Shown here piece after piece: positions 48,311 through 57,562 of a DNA stretch of 64,000 nt. Origin of the DNA: Legionella bozemanae (GTDB lineage: Bacteria; Pseudomonadota; Gammaproteobacteria; Legionellales; Legionellaceae); contig NZ_LBAW01000004.1 of NCBI RefSeq assembly GCF_001648595.1, forward strand, positions 62,001 through 126,000. Reading direction: 5' to 3'. Under the pieces are notes generated by a model. The model did no database searches. It was given only the letters and a program-made list of their open reading frames with translations, and was not told where the DNA came from. The position numbers were made by a program, and so were the translations under genes. Position 1 is the first letter of the stretch, and each line of letters opens with the position of its first letter.

Positions 48311-49084
48311 TTAAAAATCGCTAACCACTGGTTCGTTTTCCTGAGCAGCTTCTTGAGGCATTTGCAACTCATCTCCTACTATCTTTCCTGGATATTTTTT
48401 AAATCGAAGTGCAACAGGTCTTAAATAATTTGGATAATGAGGTTTTATTAAATATTCATAAGTGGCTGCCATCGCCTTGTTTCTGCCGCTGGGATAAACT
48501 TCAAAATCATATGCTTTTTCTGTCCATAGGCACATCACCGAACACTCTTCCAGCAAATAATCAAGGCAAAGTCTGGATGCCCGTTCATAATCAACATCCA
48601 CAGCAGAAAATCGGCTCAAGTATCGTGTTAAAAAATCATCAATATTGGCATGAATCGCATGACGAAATAAGTCATTGGAGTCATATTCTTTTTGCACACG
48701 TACATAGCTGTCAATGTAATTCTGGCTGTTATACCAATCATCCCAACGCATAATTTCAAAGGGAATAGTTAATTGATTGTAAGCCATTTCATTTCGCAGC
48801 AACCAATCATCACCTTCTTTTACAGCAAGCTGATATAATTCATCTGGTGTCGCATGCTGCATAATACCCATCGTATGACGTTGAACACTATCGTCAACAA
48901 GGATAGTACACCGTTTAAATGCCCCATTAATGAGTTTAATCACCGCTGCAAATTTTTCGCCCTCATGGATGGGTTGTCCAACACTAATAGGCATCAGACA
49001 AGAAGATTGAGGAAACTGTTTTCTTTCTTCTACTGGGTTTTCTCTAAAGGAAGCTTTCACAATCCTGTTATCAATTAAACTCAT
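48311..49084 (-). CDS. tRNA-dependent cyclodipeptide synthase, XYP-subfamily-like
   Basis: 257 residues; AAGGAGGT ribosome site. The CDPS Rossmann-like fold signatures align with AlbC from memory: PISVGQPIHEGEKFAAVIK places the nucleophilic Ser at about residue 34 (AlbC Ser37), CTILVDDSVQRHTM forms the next strand, and YLLEECSVM gives the Tyr176/Glu180 pair (AlbC Tyr178/Glu182). FEVYPSGRNKAM supplies the Tyr-Pro (197-198) that marks the XYP rather than NYQ subfamily, and residue 40-equivalent is Gln, not Asn. The enzyme would join two aminoacyl-tRNA residues into a diketopiperazine. No tailoring oxidase or methyltransferase is adjacent. Confidence 0.82.
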   Translation of the reverse strand: MSLIDNRIVKASFRENPVEERKQFPQSSCLMPISVGQPIHEGEKFAAVIKLINGAFKRCTILVDDSVQRHTMGIMQHATPDELYQLAVKEGDDWLLRNEMAYNQLTIPFEIMRWDDWYNSQNYIDSYVRVQKEYDSNDLFRHAIHANIDDFLTRYLSRFSAVDVDYERASRLCLDYLLEECSVMCLWTEKAYDFEVYPSGRNKAMAATYEYLIKPHYPNYLRPVALRFKKYPGKIVGDELQMPQEAAQENEPVVSDF

Positions 49085-49356
49085 ATCCCCTACCTCCTTG
49101 AGCTGATATCATATTTTGCATAAAAAGAAATCATATTTTATTTTATAAAAAGCATAATATCCATTAATTATTCAGAACAGGCATCTAATCACATGAGATA
49201 AAATCGAAATTACTTCTATCGAAACAAAAAGGACTACATTCCGCGCTTTATGCTAGCGGTCATCTGTGCAGAGATGTCCGTCTTTTAGGTATACTCTAAT
49301 TGTATTATTGGTTAGCCCGGGGGGAAGCCACAGAAATATCGATTACATAATAATTA

Positions 49357-49378
49357 CTTAATGTTATTATTGTATAAT
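49357..49378 (+). promoter_or_regulatory. PmrA-box-like site with -10 element upstream of the OTU-like gene
   Basis: CTTAATGTT (49357-49365) matches the Legionella PmrA recognition sequence cTTAATatT at eight of nine positions. TATAAT follows at 49373-49378, about 45 nt before the start codon. PmrA controls many Dot/Icm effector genes. Short AT-rich matches occur by chance, so this is suggestive only. Confidence 0.45.
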
Positions 49379-49421
49379 TTGTGTAATATATAGATAAATT
49401 TAACCCTAGAGCGAGTATAAA

Positions 49422-50621
49422 ATGTCTTTTAGAATAGATAATCCTGGTGGCGGTGATTGCGGATTTTATGCGTTTGCAATAGGTTTAATAGCTACCATTC
49501 AAAAAGAACATGCAGAAAACAGCAAGAACAGCAAAACTTTTGCTCAATGGCAAAGTAAAGGTCTTGATGTAAGCTTGCAAGAAATTCTGGACATTGATTT
49601 AAATCAGCTCTATGAATCTCCTTATACTTATAAAAAAGAAACCTTGCTTAAATTACAAATGTCTTTAAGAAGTATTTCTGCCACTGCATATAAAAATGAT
49701 CTTCTTAAGAAAATAGCGGAAGCAAAAAGTAATGGAAGCACTCAGGTTGAAAGCTCGCCTGTATATCATAAGTTTATGGAATTAGTGCACTATTACTTAA
49801 AAGAAGAACAAGAAGAGAATGAACTGGATAAAATAAAACAGTTCAATGAGTTAGCTTTATCACCTGAAGTCCTTGACTTAGCACAAAAAACGGCTAAATC
49901 ATTAAGTCCAAAACTTAAAACTAAATCCTTTGAGGAAGGACAAAAAATAGAAAATGCGCATGTCAAAGAAGCATTACTGGCAGACGTACTATCTGGCGGT
50001 AAAGCAAATCCTCATTCTATCATTTTAAAAGGGGTAGAAAAGATTAAAGAACAAGGAAGATGGGCCACTCATAGCGATTTAAAAGAAGTTGCAGATCAAC
50101 TTAAAGTAAATCTCTATGTAACCCATGAACTCAATGGAGAACCTATGAAGGGTTGTCCTACTATTGTTTTAAATAACGAAGGTCAGTCAATCCATTGGAC
50201 AACCACTGTAGAGGAATTACCTCAGCCCAAAGCGAAGCCTATTAAAAAAGAACGTGTTGAGAACCCAAAATTAACAGAAGAAACTCATACCTCTTCTAAA
50301 AATCATGAATCTTCTAGAAGTCTTGAATCTTCAAAAACCCGTGAACCCTCTAAAGATAGAGAAACACAAGTGATTGCAGCAACTGTAAGCACTCAAGCGA
50401 ACGAAAAGAAAGCAGAGCGTTATCAACAACACATAAAGACACTCATGGTAAGTGCATCCGATCCGAGGTTCTTTGCTGGTGTTCAAAAAAGAATTGAAAA
50501 CCTTGATAAACTTGATAATGAAGAAGCGCTTAAAAATGAGCAGGGTGTTCGAATTGAATCAGATGAGGAGTTCGCCACACGCTTACAAGAAGCAGAGTTC
50601 AGAAGAGCGAATCTGAAGTAA
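49422..50621 (+). CDS. OTU-like cysteine protease, candidate Dot/Icm effector
   Basis: 399 residues. It opens with NPGGGDCGFYAFAIGL, in which Asp-Cys precedes a helix exactly as in OTU-fold deubiquitinases. The partner His appears in QSIHWTTTVEEL (about residue 264), after VADQLKVNLYVTHE, giving a Legionella-type OTU with an inserted helical region (about 90-195). The last third is a charged Glu/Lys/Ser linker, then helices ending RIESDEEFATRLQEAEFRR, which resembles a MIU-type ubiquitin-binding helix. No signal peptide. The promoter-like PmrA box and domain content suggest a translocated deubiquitinase. Activity and translocation are inferred. Confidence 0.72.
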   Translation: MSFRIDNPGGGDCGFYAFAIGLIATIQKEHAENSKNSKTFAQWQSKGLDVSLQEILDIDLNQLYESPYTYKKETLLKLQMSLRSISATAYKNDLLKKIAEAKSNGSTQVESSPVYHKFMELVHYYLKEEQEENELDKIKQFNELALSPEVLDLAQKTAKSLSPKLKTKSFEEGQKIENAHVKEALLADVLSGGKANPHSIILKGVEKIKEQGRWATHSDLKEVADQLKVNLYVTHELNGEPMKGCPTIVLNNEGQSIHWTTTVEELPQPKAKPIKKERVENPKLTEETHTSSKNHESSRSLESSKTREPSKDRETQVIAATVSTQANEKKAERYQQHIKTLMVSASDPRFFAGVQKRIENLDKLDNEEALKNEQGVRIESDEEFATRLQEAEFRRANLK

Positions 50622-50763
50622 AAGCTATTAAAATTGTTTGCAAATAAAAGTACTTTGGAACATGGGGGTTATTCTTTCCGGCCCTAGACCGTGAGGCACT
50701 TGTCGTACCACAAATACATTAACTAATAATGTACAAACACAGAGTATCATAAGGGACTTATTG

Positions 50764-51261
50764 ATGAACACCATTCAACGCTTTATTAAAGCACAACAAG
50801 GCCAAGACGCATATGTCTCATTCCAACAAGCTTATGATGAACTCAAAGCGGGAAGCAAACAAAGCCACTGGATATGGTATATCTTTCCTCAGTTAAAACA
50901 GCTTGGGCTCAGTGCTATCGCCCAACATTTTGGCATCGTTGACCTCAAAGAAGCGTGCAACTATTTGCAAAATAAAGAGCTTTTTCAAAATTATAACGCA
51001 ATAACTCAACTGGTAGAACAACAACTAAAAAGAAAAATCCCTGCCCTAATCCTTATGAGTGGGGATACTGACACTAAAAAACTGGTATCAAGCCTTACTT
51101 TATTCCGCGAAGCAGCTTCATTTCTTGATCGCCAAGGAGACACATCTCAGGATTTTGCAGCACTTGCACAGCATTGTGATCGAATTCTACAAGAAACCGC
51201 AAAACAAGGTTATTCCCCCTGCAAGCGTACTCTTGATTTTGTGCAGGAAGAGAAAAAATAA
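50764..51261 (+). CDS. DUF1810-family protein
   Basis: 165 residues from the ATG at 50764 (a TTG precedes it). Family pattern: RFIKAQQGQDAYVSFQQAYDEL-like N terminus, then GSKQSHWIWYIFPQLKQLGLS, FGIVDLKEACNYL, and LTLFREAASFL at the C-terminal half. DUF1810 is a widespread helical family, sometimes linked to NAD/ADP-ribose metabolism genes; its activity is not established. Monocistronic, followed by a repeat. Confidence 0.93.
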   Translation: MNTIQRFIKAQQGQDAYVSFQQAYDELKAGSKQSHWIWYIFPQLKQLGLSAIAQHFGIVDLKEACNYLQNKELFQNYNAITQLVEQQLKRKIPALILMSGDTDTKKLVSSLTLFREAASFLDRQGDTSQDFAALAQHCDRILQETAKQGYSPCKRTLDFVQEEKK

Positions 51262-51278
51262 ATCATCATTAGCGTGTG

Positions 51279-51401
51279 TTGACAATTCATCCATATCTAC
51301 GTCCCGCAACTTGTTCGCGGGAGCCAGGAATGGAGAATAAGAGCTCAAATATCTTACTAATTGAGCGATCATGGATTTCGCGAACAAGTCGCGAAACGTA
51401 A
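51279..51401. repeat. Dispersed palindromic repeat, 'CGCAACTTGT' family
   Basis: Starts TTGACAATTCATCC like the copy at 16516, then CCCGCAACTTGTTCGCGGG, interior GGAGAATAA, and right arm TTCGCGAACAAGTCGCGAA. Unlike the 16516 copy it lacks the right-hand direct repeat. Confidence 0.8.
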
Positions 51402-51526
51402 GCGGTGAAAATAAATTACTAACGCACCCTTGGAAAATTTAAAAATTTTGTCGTCCTGTTTTTTCTTTCTTTCAAAAGTGTATGATTGCTTCATAAAATA
51501 ACTTAAATTATCGGAAATAAAATATA

Positions 51527-52822
51527 ATGAGAAAGTTCGCTGGCATCCTTTTTCTATTCTTCAATCTAGGTATTCAAATCGCAAATGCAAACAATCTCAC
51601 TTCAGTAGAAAAACAGATAACCCAGTACATTACAACTCAGTCTCAAGAACAACTTTCACTATTGGAACAGTTAGTCAATACGAACAGTGGTACTACAAAC
51701 CTTAAAGGAATTTATGAGGTTGGAAATAGGGTACGCCAACAACTCGACCAACTTGGATTTAAAACGTTTTGGGTTAATGAACCGCCTGCCATGCATCGAG
51801 CAGGAACATTGGTCGCTCAGCGTACTGGAAACAAAGGCAAAAAGCTGCTTTTAATTGGCCATCTTGATACGGTGTTTCCTGCAGATAGCCCATTCCAACA
51901 TTTTGAACGTCAAGGAGATGTTGCAACAGGACCGGGAGTTATAGATGACAAAGGCGGCGTGGTAGTTATCCTTTATGCTTTAAAAGCCTTACAAGAAATG
52001 CACGCTCTGGACAATGCAAACATAACAGTTATTTTAACAGGCGATGAAGAAGATTCGGGAAAACCCACTTCGATTTCAAGAAAACCTTTAATCGATGCAG
52101 CAAAAAATAGTGATATCGCCCTGGATTTTGAGTGGTCTATTACAGTGGACACAGCAACCGTTGCGCGTAGAGGCATAGCACACTGGACTATAGAAACTCA
52201 GGGGAATGAGGCACATTCTTCAGAAATTTTTCAAAAAAAAGCGGGTTATGGTGCTATTTACGAGTTAGTACGAATCCTAGATACAATGCGTACCCAGCTT
52301 AGCGGGGAGCGCTTTTTATCATTTAGTCCAGGCCTTGTTTTAGGTGGAACTACGATTAATAGTAAAAATGACATTCAAGGTGCAGCTTTTGGCAAGGGAA
52401 ATGTCATCGCAAAAGTTGCTATGGCAAATGGCGATTTACGTTTTATTAGCGAACAACAAAAGAATGCGGCGGAGAAAAAAATCGCTAGTATTGTTACCCA
52501 TCATTTACCTGGCACTACCGCTTCCATTATATTTCAAGAAGGGATCCCAAGCATGCCGCCTACTCCTGCCAATGAGGCTTTATTAAAACAATATAGTGAA
52601 GCTAGTGAAGACTTGGGAAAAGGAGTGGTACATCCTCTTGATCCAGGCAGCAGAGGTGCAGGTGATATCTCACATATTGCCTCCATAGTAAACGGAGCAT
52701 TAGCAGGTTTGGGACCTGTAGGCACAGACGCACATTCTGTGAAAGAAACTTTAAATATCCCTTCCCTTTCAATACAGACTCAACGTGCATCCCTATTAAT
52801 TTATCGATTGATTCACTCATGA
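51527..52822 (+). CDS. Secreted M20-family metallopeptidase (carboxypeptidase G2-like)
   Basis: 431 residues with a signal peptide (KFAGILFLFFNLGIQIANA). Binuclear zinc site residues: LIGHLDTVFP (His, Asp), GPGVIDDKGGVV (shared Asp), TGDEEDSG (catalytic Glu-Glu), and the late His in GPVGTDAHSVKETL. The dimerisation domain lies about 210-320. The family cleaves C-terminal or N-acyl amino acids; CPG2 relatives release glutamate from folates. The periplasmic or secreted location is inferred from the signal. Monocistronic. Confidence 0.9.
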   Translation: MRKFAGILFLFFNLGIQIANANNLTSVEKQITQYITTQSQEQLSLLEQLVNTNSGTTNLKGIYEVGNRVRQQLDQLGFKTFWVNEPPAMHRAGTLVAQRTGNKGKKLLLIGHLDTVFPADSPFQHFERQGDVATGPGVIDDKGGVVVILYALKALQEMHALDNANITVILTGDEEDSGKPTSISRKPLIDAAKNSDIALDFEWSITVDTATVARRGIAHWTIETQGNEAHSSEIFQKKAGYGAIYELVRILDTMRTQLSGERFLSFSPGLVLGGTTINSKNDIQGAAFGKGNVIAKVAMANGDLRFISEQQKNAAEKKIASIVTHHLPGTTASIIFQEGIPSMPPTPANEALLKQYSEASEDLGKGVVHPLDPGSRGAGDISHIASIVNGALAGLGPVGTDAHSVKETLNIPSLSIQTQRASLLIYRLIHS

Positions 52823-52920
52823 GGATCCTCCTGTTGCCTCAATAAATAACATTTCATTTTTCTTTATGAAATCTGATCTATACTTTAAAAACTGCCGAAT
52901 AGTTCGTGTCTGAGGTATGT

Positions 52921-53568
52921 ATGCAAACAAAATTAGAAGAGGAAAAAAAGGCTGCGAAAGAACGATATGAGGAAATGTTAGCCGCGTTGGAGGTTATGAA
53001 CAAAGCACATCAGAATTTATTATTTGAGATGCGGCCTAATGAAACGTTTTTTGAAGAAATGTATGAAAATAATAAAGTTGCTCCTTTATATGTTGAATTT
53101 GTATCCAAAAACTCAGGAGCCAAATTTACTATAGAGAATAAATTTTTCCCTCATAGTTGGGTTATCACAACACCACAAAATGCAACCAAAGAGGAGCTGG
53201 ATTATGTAAGGGATTTGACCCTAGAAACAATTGCTCATCCTAAAAATGCACCTGAAGGCTATCAACCTAAACTTTTAGCCGTCTTCCCTGATGGGACTCC
53301 TGAAGAGCAAATCTTTGAATTTATTAAAGCTGCAGAAAAAAAAGGAATAGAGGTTAACTTATTTATTGGACCAAAGTCAGAATATGAAAAAGTAAGTGAG
53401 ACGCATGCTCAAAAAACAAAAGAGGCAGTCGAATCAGGAAATCTGGATAAACTTCCCGGATGGGATGGTTTTATGCGTGAGATTCAAAAAAGTGAGGGTG
53501 GAAGAAAGGGTGAGGACATGTTAAATAGATACCGCTCAGAACATACAAGTTCCTTGAGCCATAATTAA
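52921..53568 (+). CDS. Unrecognised soluble protein
   Basis: 215 residues from the ATG at 52921; a GTG at 52906 in the same frame is an alternative start. A coiled N-terminal helix (LEEEKKAAKERYEEMLAALE) is followed by an alpha/beta body (APLYVEFVSKNSGAKFTIENK, HSWVITTPQNATKEELD) and a region GIEVNLFIGPKSEYEKVSET. The C terminus is polar. No signal peptide, membrane helix or family recognised. It may be a Legionella-specific protein; nothing links it to neighbours. Confidence 0.6.
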   Translation: MQTKLEEEKKAAKERYEEMLAALEVMNKAHQNLLFEMRPNETFFEEMYENNKVAPLYVEFVSKNSGAKFTIENKFFPHSWVITTPQNATKEELDYVRDLTLETIAHPKNAPEGYQPKLLAVFPDGTPEEQIFEFIKAAEKKGIEVNLFIGPKSEYEKVSETHAQKTKEAVESGNLDKLPGWDGFMREIQKSEGGRKGEDMLNRYRSEHTSSLSHN

Positions 53569-53744
53569 AATTAATTAGCTCTCATACCTCAATTTTACTG
53601 TGGCTGCTCACAAACGCTATAATATAATTAAGAAGCCTTTAATTAATCAGTAATAGCTCCGCTAATGGGCTTGTATGAATTTTAAATTCTAACTGTTATT
53701 TAAATTGAAGGATTTTTGTTAACCATTTAATATACAATTTTTTT

Positions 53745-55235
53745 ATGGATTGGCTTGATTTGATTCCTAATATTTATCCTAGTTCTTATCTCAAATTGCC
53801 TGCTAATTTTTACGAGGCGATCGAGCCAACACCGATTGCAAATCCTTATTTAGTTAAATTTAATCATGAACTTGCTTCGTATCTTTGTGCTCCGAATTCC
53901 TCTTCTGTCAATGAACAAGAAATTATATCTTTTTATGCCGGAAATCGAGTTCCAGCACATCTTAAAAGTATTGCATTAGCTTATGCAGGACATCAATTCG
54001 GATACTATGTGCCTCTTTTGGGGGATGGGCGCGCCGTGTTACTTGGTGAAGTATGCAGTCATGATGGGAAACGATGGGATATTCAACTCAAAGGTTCGGG
54101 AAAAACAATGTTTTCGCGAATGGGCGACGGTAGAGCTCCGCTTTCAGCTGTATTAAGAGAATATCTGATCAGTGAAGCAATGCATGGTTTAAATATTCCA
54201 ACCACCCGTTGCCTCGCTGCCATTGCAAGCCAAGACAAGATCTATCGCCAAGATGGTCCCGTACCATTAGGTGTATTAACCCGAGTTGCATCCAGTAGTC
54301 TGCGGGTCGGTTCTTTTGAATATGCCGCTGCTCAAAAGGATAATCAATTACTCCAATCTCTCGCTCATTATGCTCTTGAAAGACACTATCCCGAACTGTT
54401 ACCCAGTGCTAATCCTTATCTTGAACTGTTTAAAAAAGTTGTGGATCGGCAAGCAAGTCTTATTGCTGAATGGATGGGCGTAGGCTTTATTCATGGAGTC
54501 ATGAATACAGATAATATGACAATATCTGGTGAAACCATCGATTATGGCCCTTGTGCGTTTATGGATGAATTTGACTTTGGTACTGTATTTAGCTCTATTG
54601 ATCATGCAGGTCGTTATGCATTTGGCAATCAAGCTGCTATAGCAAAATGGAATTTGGCACAATTTAGTTTAAGCTTACTGCCTTTATTTAAAGATAAGGA
54701 AGCACCACAACAAATACTTGAAGCGCTCAACTCATTCACGGAACGCTTTACTCAATATTGGAATAAAAAAATAAGAGACAAGTTAGGGCTTTCTGAGGGA
54801 AATACTCATCCTAGCGAACTGATTAATAATTTTTTCGTATTATTACAGCAACATAAACCTGATTTTACAAATACTTTTAGGCTCATGAGTCAAGCCATTG
54901 ATTGTGAGCGCTCGCAGAGCAATTTAATCAACGCCCTAGGAAATCAACCTGACAGCGAACAGTGGGTTTCTGACTGGTTAAAGTGTGTTAAACAACAAAA
55001 TATCGAGATCAGCAAAATAAAAACGAAGATGAATCAGGTAAACCCAGCCTATATCCCCAGAAATCACTTAGTTGAAAATGCAATTAGAGACTTTATTGAA
55101 AACAACGACAGTACCTTGATGGATACTCTTTTAGCCGTATTGAGAAATCCTTATCACCAACTGAAAAATACTGAAAACTTACAGTCCTTGCCTATGCCGC
55201 ATGAACGAGTATATCAAACGTTCTGCGGAACCTGA
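53745..55235 (+). CDS. selO: Protein adenylyltransferase SelO (YdiU family)
   Basis: 496 residues (E. coli YdiU 478). The pseudokinase-type AMPylase motifs are intact: GNRVPAHLKSIALAYAGHQFG, GDGRAVLLGEV, LKGSGKTMFSRMGDGRAPL, VLREYLISEAMHGLNIPTTR, RVASSSLRVGSFEYAA, GVMNTDNMTISGETIDYGPC (metal/nucleotide Asn-Asp) and FMDEFD. It transfers AMP to Ser/Thr/Tyr of proteins and links redox stress to metabolism. The ATG is not preceded by a strong ribosome site. Confidence 0.95.
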   Translation: MDWLDLIPNIYPSSYLKLPANFYEAIEPTPIANPYLVKFNHELASYLCAPNSSSVNEQEIISFYAGNRVPAHLKSIALAYAGHQFGYYVPLLGDGRAVLLGEVCSHDGKRWDIQLKGSGKTMFSRMGDGRAPLSAVLREYLISEAMHGLNIPTTRCLAAIASQDKIYRQDGPVPLGVLTRVASSSLRVGSFEYAAAQKDNQLLQSLAHYALERHYPELLPSANPYLELFKKVVDRQASLIAEWMGVGFIHGVMNTDNMTISGETIDYGPCAFMDEFDFGTVFSSIDHAGRYAFGNQAAIAKWNLAQFSLSLLPLFKDKEAPQQILEALNSFTERFTQYWNKKIRDKLGLSEGNTHPSELINNFFVLLQQHKPDFTNTFRLMSQAIDCERSQSNLINALGNQPDSEQWVSDWLKCVKQQNIEISKIKTKMNQVNPAYIPRNHLVENAIRDFIENNDSTLMDTLLAVLRNPYHQLKNTENLQSLPMPHERVYQTFCGT

Positions 55236-55319
55236 ACTGACTCAACATGCAAAGGGTAATTTTTTGAATATAAAAATATTCTTCTTATCTCCTACCATCC
55301 CGAGCATGCCTATCGCGTC

Positions 55320-55476
55320 TATTTTGGATGACAGCAGTGGATTCTGCACATAAAGTGCAGAATATAGGCTTAGTCACTCTTTCTTTGCCTACTTGCCGTG
55401 CTTTATGCATGGCATCCAGTCGAGCGTGAAGATAGAACAGAGGTGGGTTCCGCATATAAAGCGCGGAGTGTGTTTT
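55320..55476. repeat. Palindromic repeats with ATAAAG loops, 'CTGCACATAAAGTGCAG' family
   Basis: GATTCTGCACATAAAGTGCAG near 55339, GCCGTGCTTTATGCATGGC near 55396, and TTCCGCATATAAAGCGCGGA near 55447 are successive hairpins. They resemble those at 38235 and 57466. They occupy the gap between convergent selO and the GNAT gene; the minus-strand open frame across them is an artefact. Confidence 0.7.
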
Positions 55477-55529
55477 TTTTTGCTTTTGCTGAGATCCGCC
55501 AGGTACAATCCACAAAACGGATCAATAAA

Positions 55530-56054
55530 TTAAAGGATTTTCTGATAAAGAATTTCTTTTAATAATGCCCCACCCTCATAAAACTCTGCTAATTTGGTCG
55601 AACTTGTGGCTTCAAAACCTAAGGCATCATAGAATTTACGTGCTTGGGTATTGTCTTCAAATACCCATAGAAATATTTTCTTATATCCTTGATTTGTAAG
55701 TTCAGAAATCGCAGCCAGACATAATTGAGTCCCTAACCCCATACGCCAGTAATCAGGATGTAAGTAAATAGCACTGATCTCACCCATTGAACTGTCTGCA
55801 CTAAAATCACGAAAAGGACAAATGCTGGCAAAGCCAACAATTTCATTGTTGATTTCTATGATTAATACTTTAACTTCCAGCCCTATCAAATCACGCCACT
55901 GTTGAGTTCGCTCTTTTAAGGATAAGTTTTGTAATATAATTTCTGGAATGAAATCTCGATACATCTTTTGCCAGGAACAGATATGAATTCGTGCAATAGC
56001 CTCGGCATCGTCTAATGTAGCTGTTCTAATATTGGACGTTACATTTTTAATCAT
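55530..56054 (-). CDS. GNAT-family N-acetyltransferase
   Basis: 174 residues. RTATLDDAEAIARIHICSW opens the fold; ISAIYLHPDYWRMGLGTQLCLAA contains the acetyl-CoA loop (R-x-x-G-x-G/L); FLWVFEDNTQARKFYDALGFE is motif B. It resembles RimI/amino-group acetyltransferases. The acceptor is unknown. Monocistronic, divergent from sodC. Confidence 0.92.
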   Translation of the reverse strand: MIKNVTSNIRTATLDDAEAIARIHICSWQKMYRDFIPEIILQNLSLKERTQQWRDLIGLEVKVLIIEINNEIVGFASICPFRDFSADSSMGEISAIYLHPDYWRMGLGTQLCLAAISELTNQGYKKIFLWVFEDNTQARKFYDALGFEATSSTKLAEFYEGGALLKEILYQKIL

Positions 56055-56192
56055 AATAAAAGCCTTAAAGACGTAATTGATTTCTATTAACCAATAAATT
56101 ATTCACGTTCTTTTAAATTCAACATTTAAATAACATCTATAAGTGATATGCTATGTTAGAATGAAAAAATTGTCACTAAAAAGGATTTAGTC

Positions 56193-56693
56193 ATGAATAA
56201 AATCAAACAAAAAGAACAAATGATTATGGGTGCTGTGACGTTATTTATCGCATCAATAGCCACTGCAGGAACTGTAACGAGTGATGTTTCCACTACAGAT
56301 GGAACTTCCGTAGGAAAAGTCGTTTTTGAGGACAGTAAATACGGTTTACTGATTAAGCCCCAATTGACTGGACTTCCTGCAGGAATTCGCGGCTTCCACA
56401 TCCACCAACATCCCGATTGCGGTGACCATGCTAAAAAAGCGGGAGCTCATTTAGATCCCGCCAAGACCAATAAACATCTTGGTCCATATGGCGAAGGGCA
56501 TTTAGGTGATTTACCTGTATTAGTTGTTGATAGTAATGGCAGCGCAAATACTCCTACATTGGCACCTCGTTTAAAAACTAAAGATATTAAAGGACACGCC
56601 ATTATGATTCACGCAGGTGGCGATAATTATAGTGATAATCCGCCTTTGGGCGGAGGTGGTGACCGTATTGCTTGTGGAAAAATTCCTTCTTAA
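56193..56693 (+). CDS. sodC: Periplasmic Cu/Zn superoxide dismutase
   Basis: 166 residues with a signal peptide (about MIMGAVTLFIASIATAG, preceded by a short basic N-terminal extension). Metal and fold residues: GFHIHQHPDCGDHAKKAGAH (copper His, bridging His, first disulfide Cys), HLGPYGEGHLGDLP (zinc His/Asp), GHAIMIHAGGDNYSDNP and GGGGDRIACG (second Cys, electrostatic-loop Arg). The family detoxifies superoxide in the periplasm. AAAAAGGA ribosome site. Confidence 0.95.
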   Translation: MNKIKQKEQMIMGAVTLFIASIATAGTVTSDVSTTDGTSVGKVVFEDSKYGLLIKPQLTGLPAGIRGFHIHQHPDCGDHAKKAGAHLDPAKTNKHLGPYGEGHLGDLPVLVVDSNGSANTPTLAPRLKTKDIKGHAIMIHAGGDNYSDNPPLGGGGDRIACGKIPS

Positions 56694-56714
56694 TTAAAAA
56701 AGTATGCACTTTTG

Positions 56715-56744
56715 ATCCGGATGCAGCAGAGTCTGCATTCGGAT
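56715..56744 (+). terminator. Probable hairpin terminator after sodC
   Basis: ATCCGGATGCAG pairs with CTGCATTCGGAT around a short loop, 20 bp past the sodC stop. The T run is weak. Confidence 0.5.
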
Positions 56745-56777
56745 TATTCCAATCTAAACAATAAAAAGAGAGATGTT

Positions 56778-57284
56778 ATGCCCAGTTTTTTTTCAAAATT
56801 AGGATCGACTTGGGATCAATATTCTAATTTGCGAAGCAGATACGCGGAATTGATTCCTATTCCAAATCCATCCTATTTTAAGCCAATTCATGAAAAGAAC
56901 TTTAAAAGAGACGTTACAGAGGATTTTACTGACATAATCGTTCGTCCCATCTATTGTCCTATCTGGTTAGGAGTAAATGCACTATTGCTGTTTTTAAAAA
57001 GCTTTATTTATCTTTTAGCGACTTTATTATTAGTTGTGCCGGCTTGCTTATTCGCAATTTTTGCCCCTAATTCAAATATCAGTTCCAGTACATGTTCTAC
57101 ATTTAAATCGTGTTTAGCAGAAGCCGTTGTGGATGCAACTATGGGTATTATTGCAAGTTGTGCTGCAGTCGCTGCTATTGTTTTTAATCCCATATACTTG
57201 CTTACTCGAGCTCTAAGTACTGTTGTTGAGCATATAGATAATGTAACCAAATCATGTTGCGGCTTAACTGTTGCCCGATTTTAA
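56778..57284 (+). CDS. Unrecognised membrane protein
   Basis: 168 residues from the ATG at 56778 (AAAGAGAGA upstream); an open frame extends to 56712 but has no ribosome site. The N-terminal 60 residues are polar with SFFSKLGSTWDQYSNLRSRY and IPNPSYFKPIHEK. Two or three hydrophobic segments follow (LGVNALLLFLKSFIYLLATL, VVPACLFAIF, and TMGIIASCAAVAAIVF). Legionella has several proteins of this layout with unknown function. No family assigned. Confidence 0.65.
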   Translation: MPSFFSKLGSTWDQYSNLRSRYAELIPIPNPSYFKPIHEKNFKRDVTEDFTDIIVRPIYCPIWLGVNALLLFLKSFIYLLATLLLVVPACLFAIFAPNSNISSSTCSTFKSCLAEAVVDATMGIIASCAAVAAIVFNPIYLLTRALSTVVEHIDNVTKSCCGLTVARF

Positions 57285-57313
57285 TTTTCTACTGTCTATA
57301 GCGATATCTAAGG

Positions 57314-57499
57314 CTGTTATCCCTGCACAAACAGGGATCCATTTACAATGTTCATCCAGCTACCCTTTCATTCAATCATCTATGCGCCTCTCCACGAACC
57401 AGTCCTGAGAGAACCACGCGAATTTGCATGCCACTTTATGTTTTTAAATGAACTATACTCAACGTTCTACGTGCCGCCCTTTATGCGCGGTACGTAGGG
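57314..57499. repeat. Partial copies of two palindromic repeat families
   Basis: 57314-57342 is a half copy of the CATCCCTGCAC-type repeat of 14513-14698 (TTATCCCTGCACAAACAGGG). 57466-57499 (CTACGTGCCGCCCTTTATG with GCGCGGTACGTAGG) belongs to the ATAAAG-loop family. They lie in the gap between convergent genes, with a decayed CAAGTCGTGGGGCG piece after. Confidence 0.65.
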
Positions 57500-57562
57500 A
57501 TTAAATCTCTCAGGAACAAGTCGTGGGGCGAGACATAGGAAGAGTAGCTTATTACACTATTT

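Noticed and set aside
55285..55515. 76-residue minus-strand open frame
   Set aside because: It is made of the ATAAAG-loop palindromes and shows no coding character.
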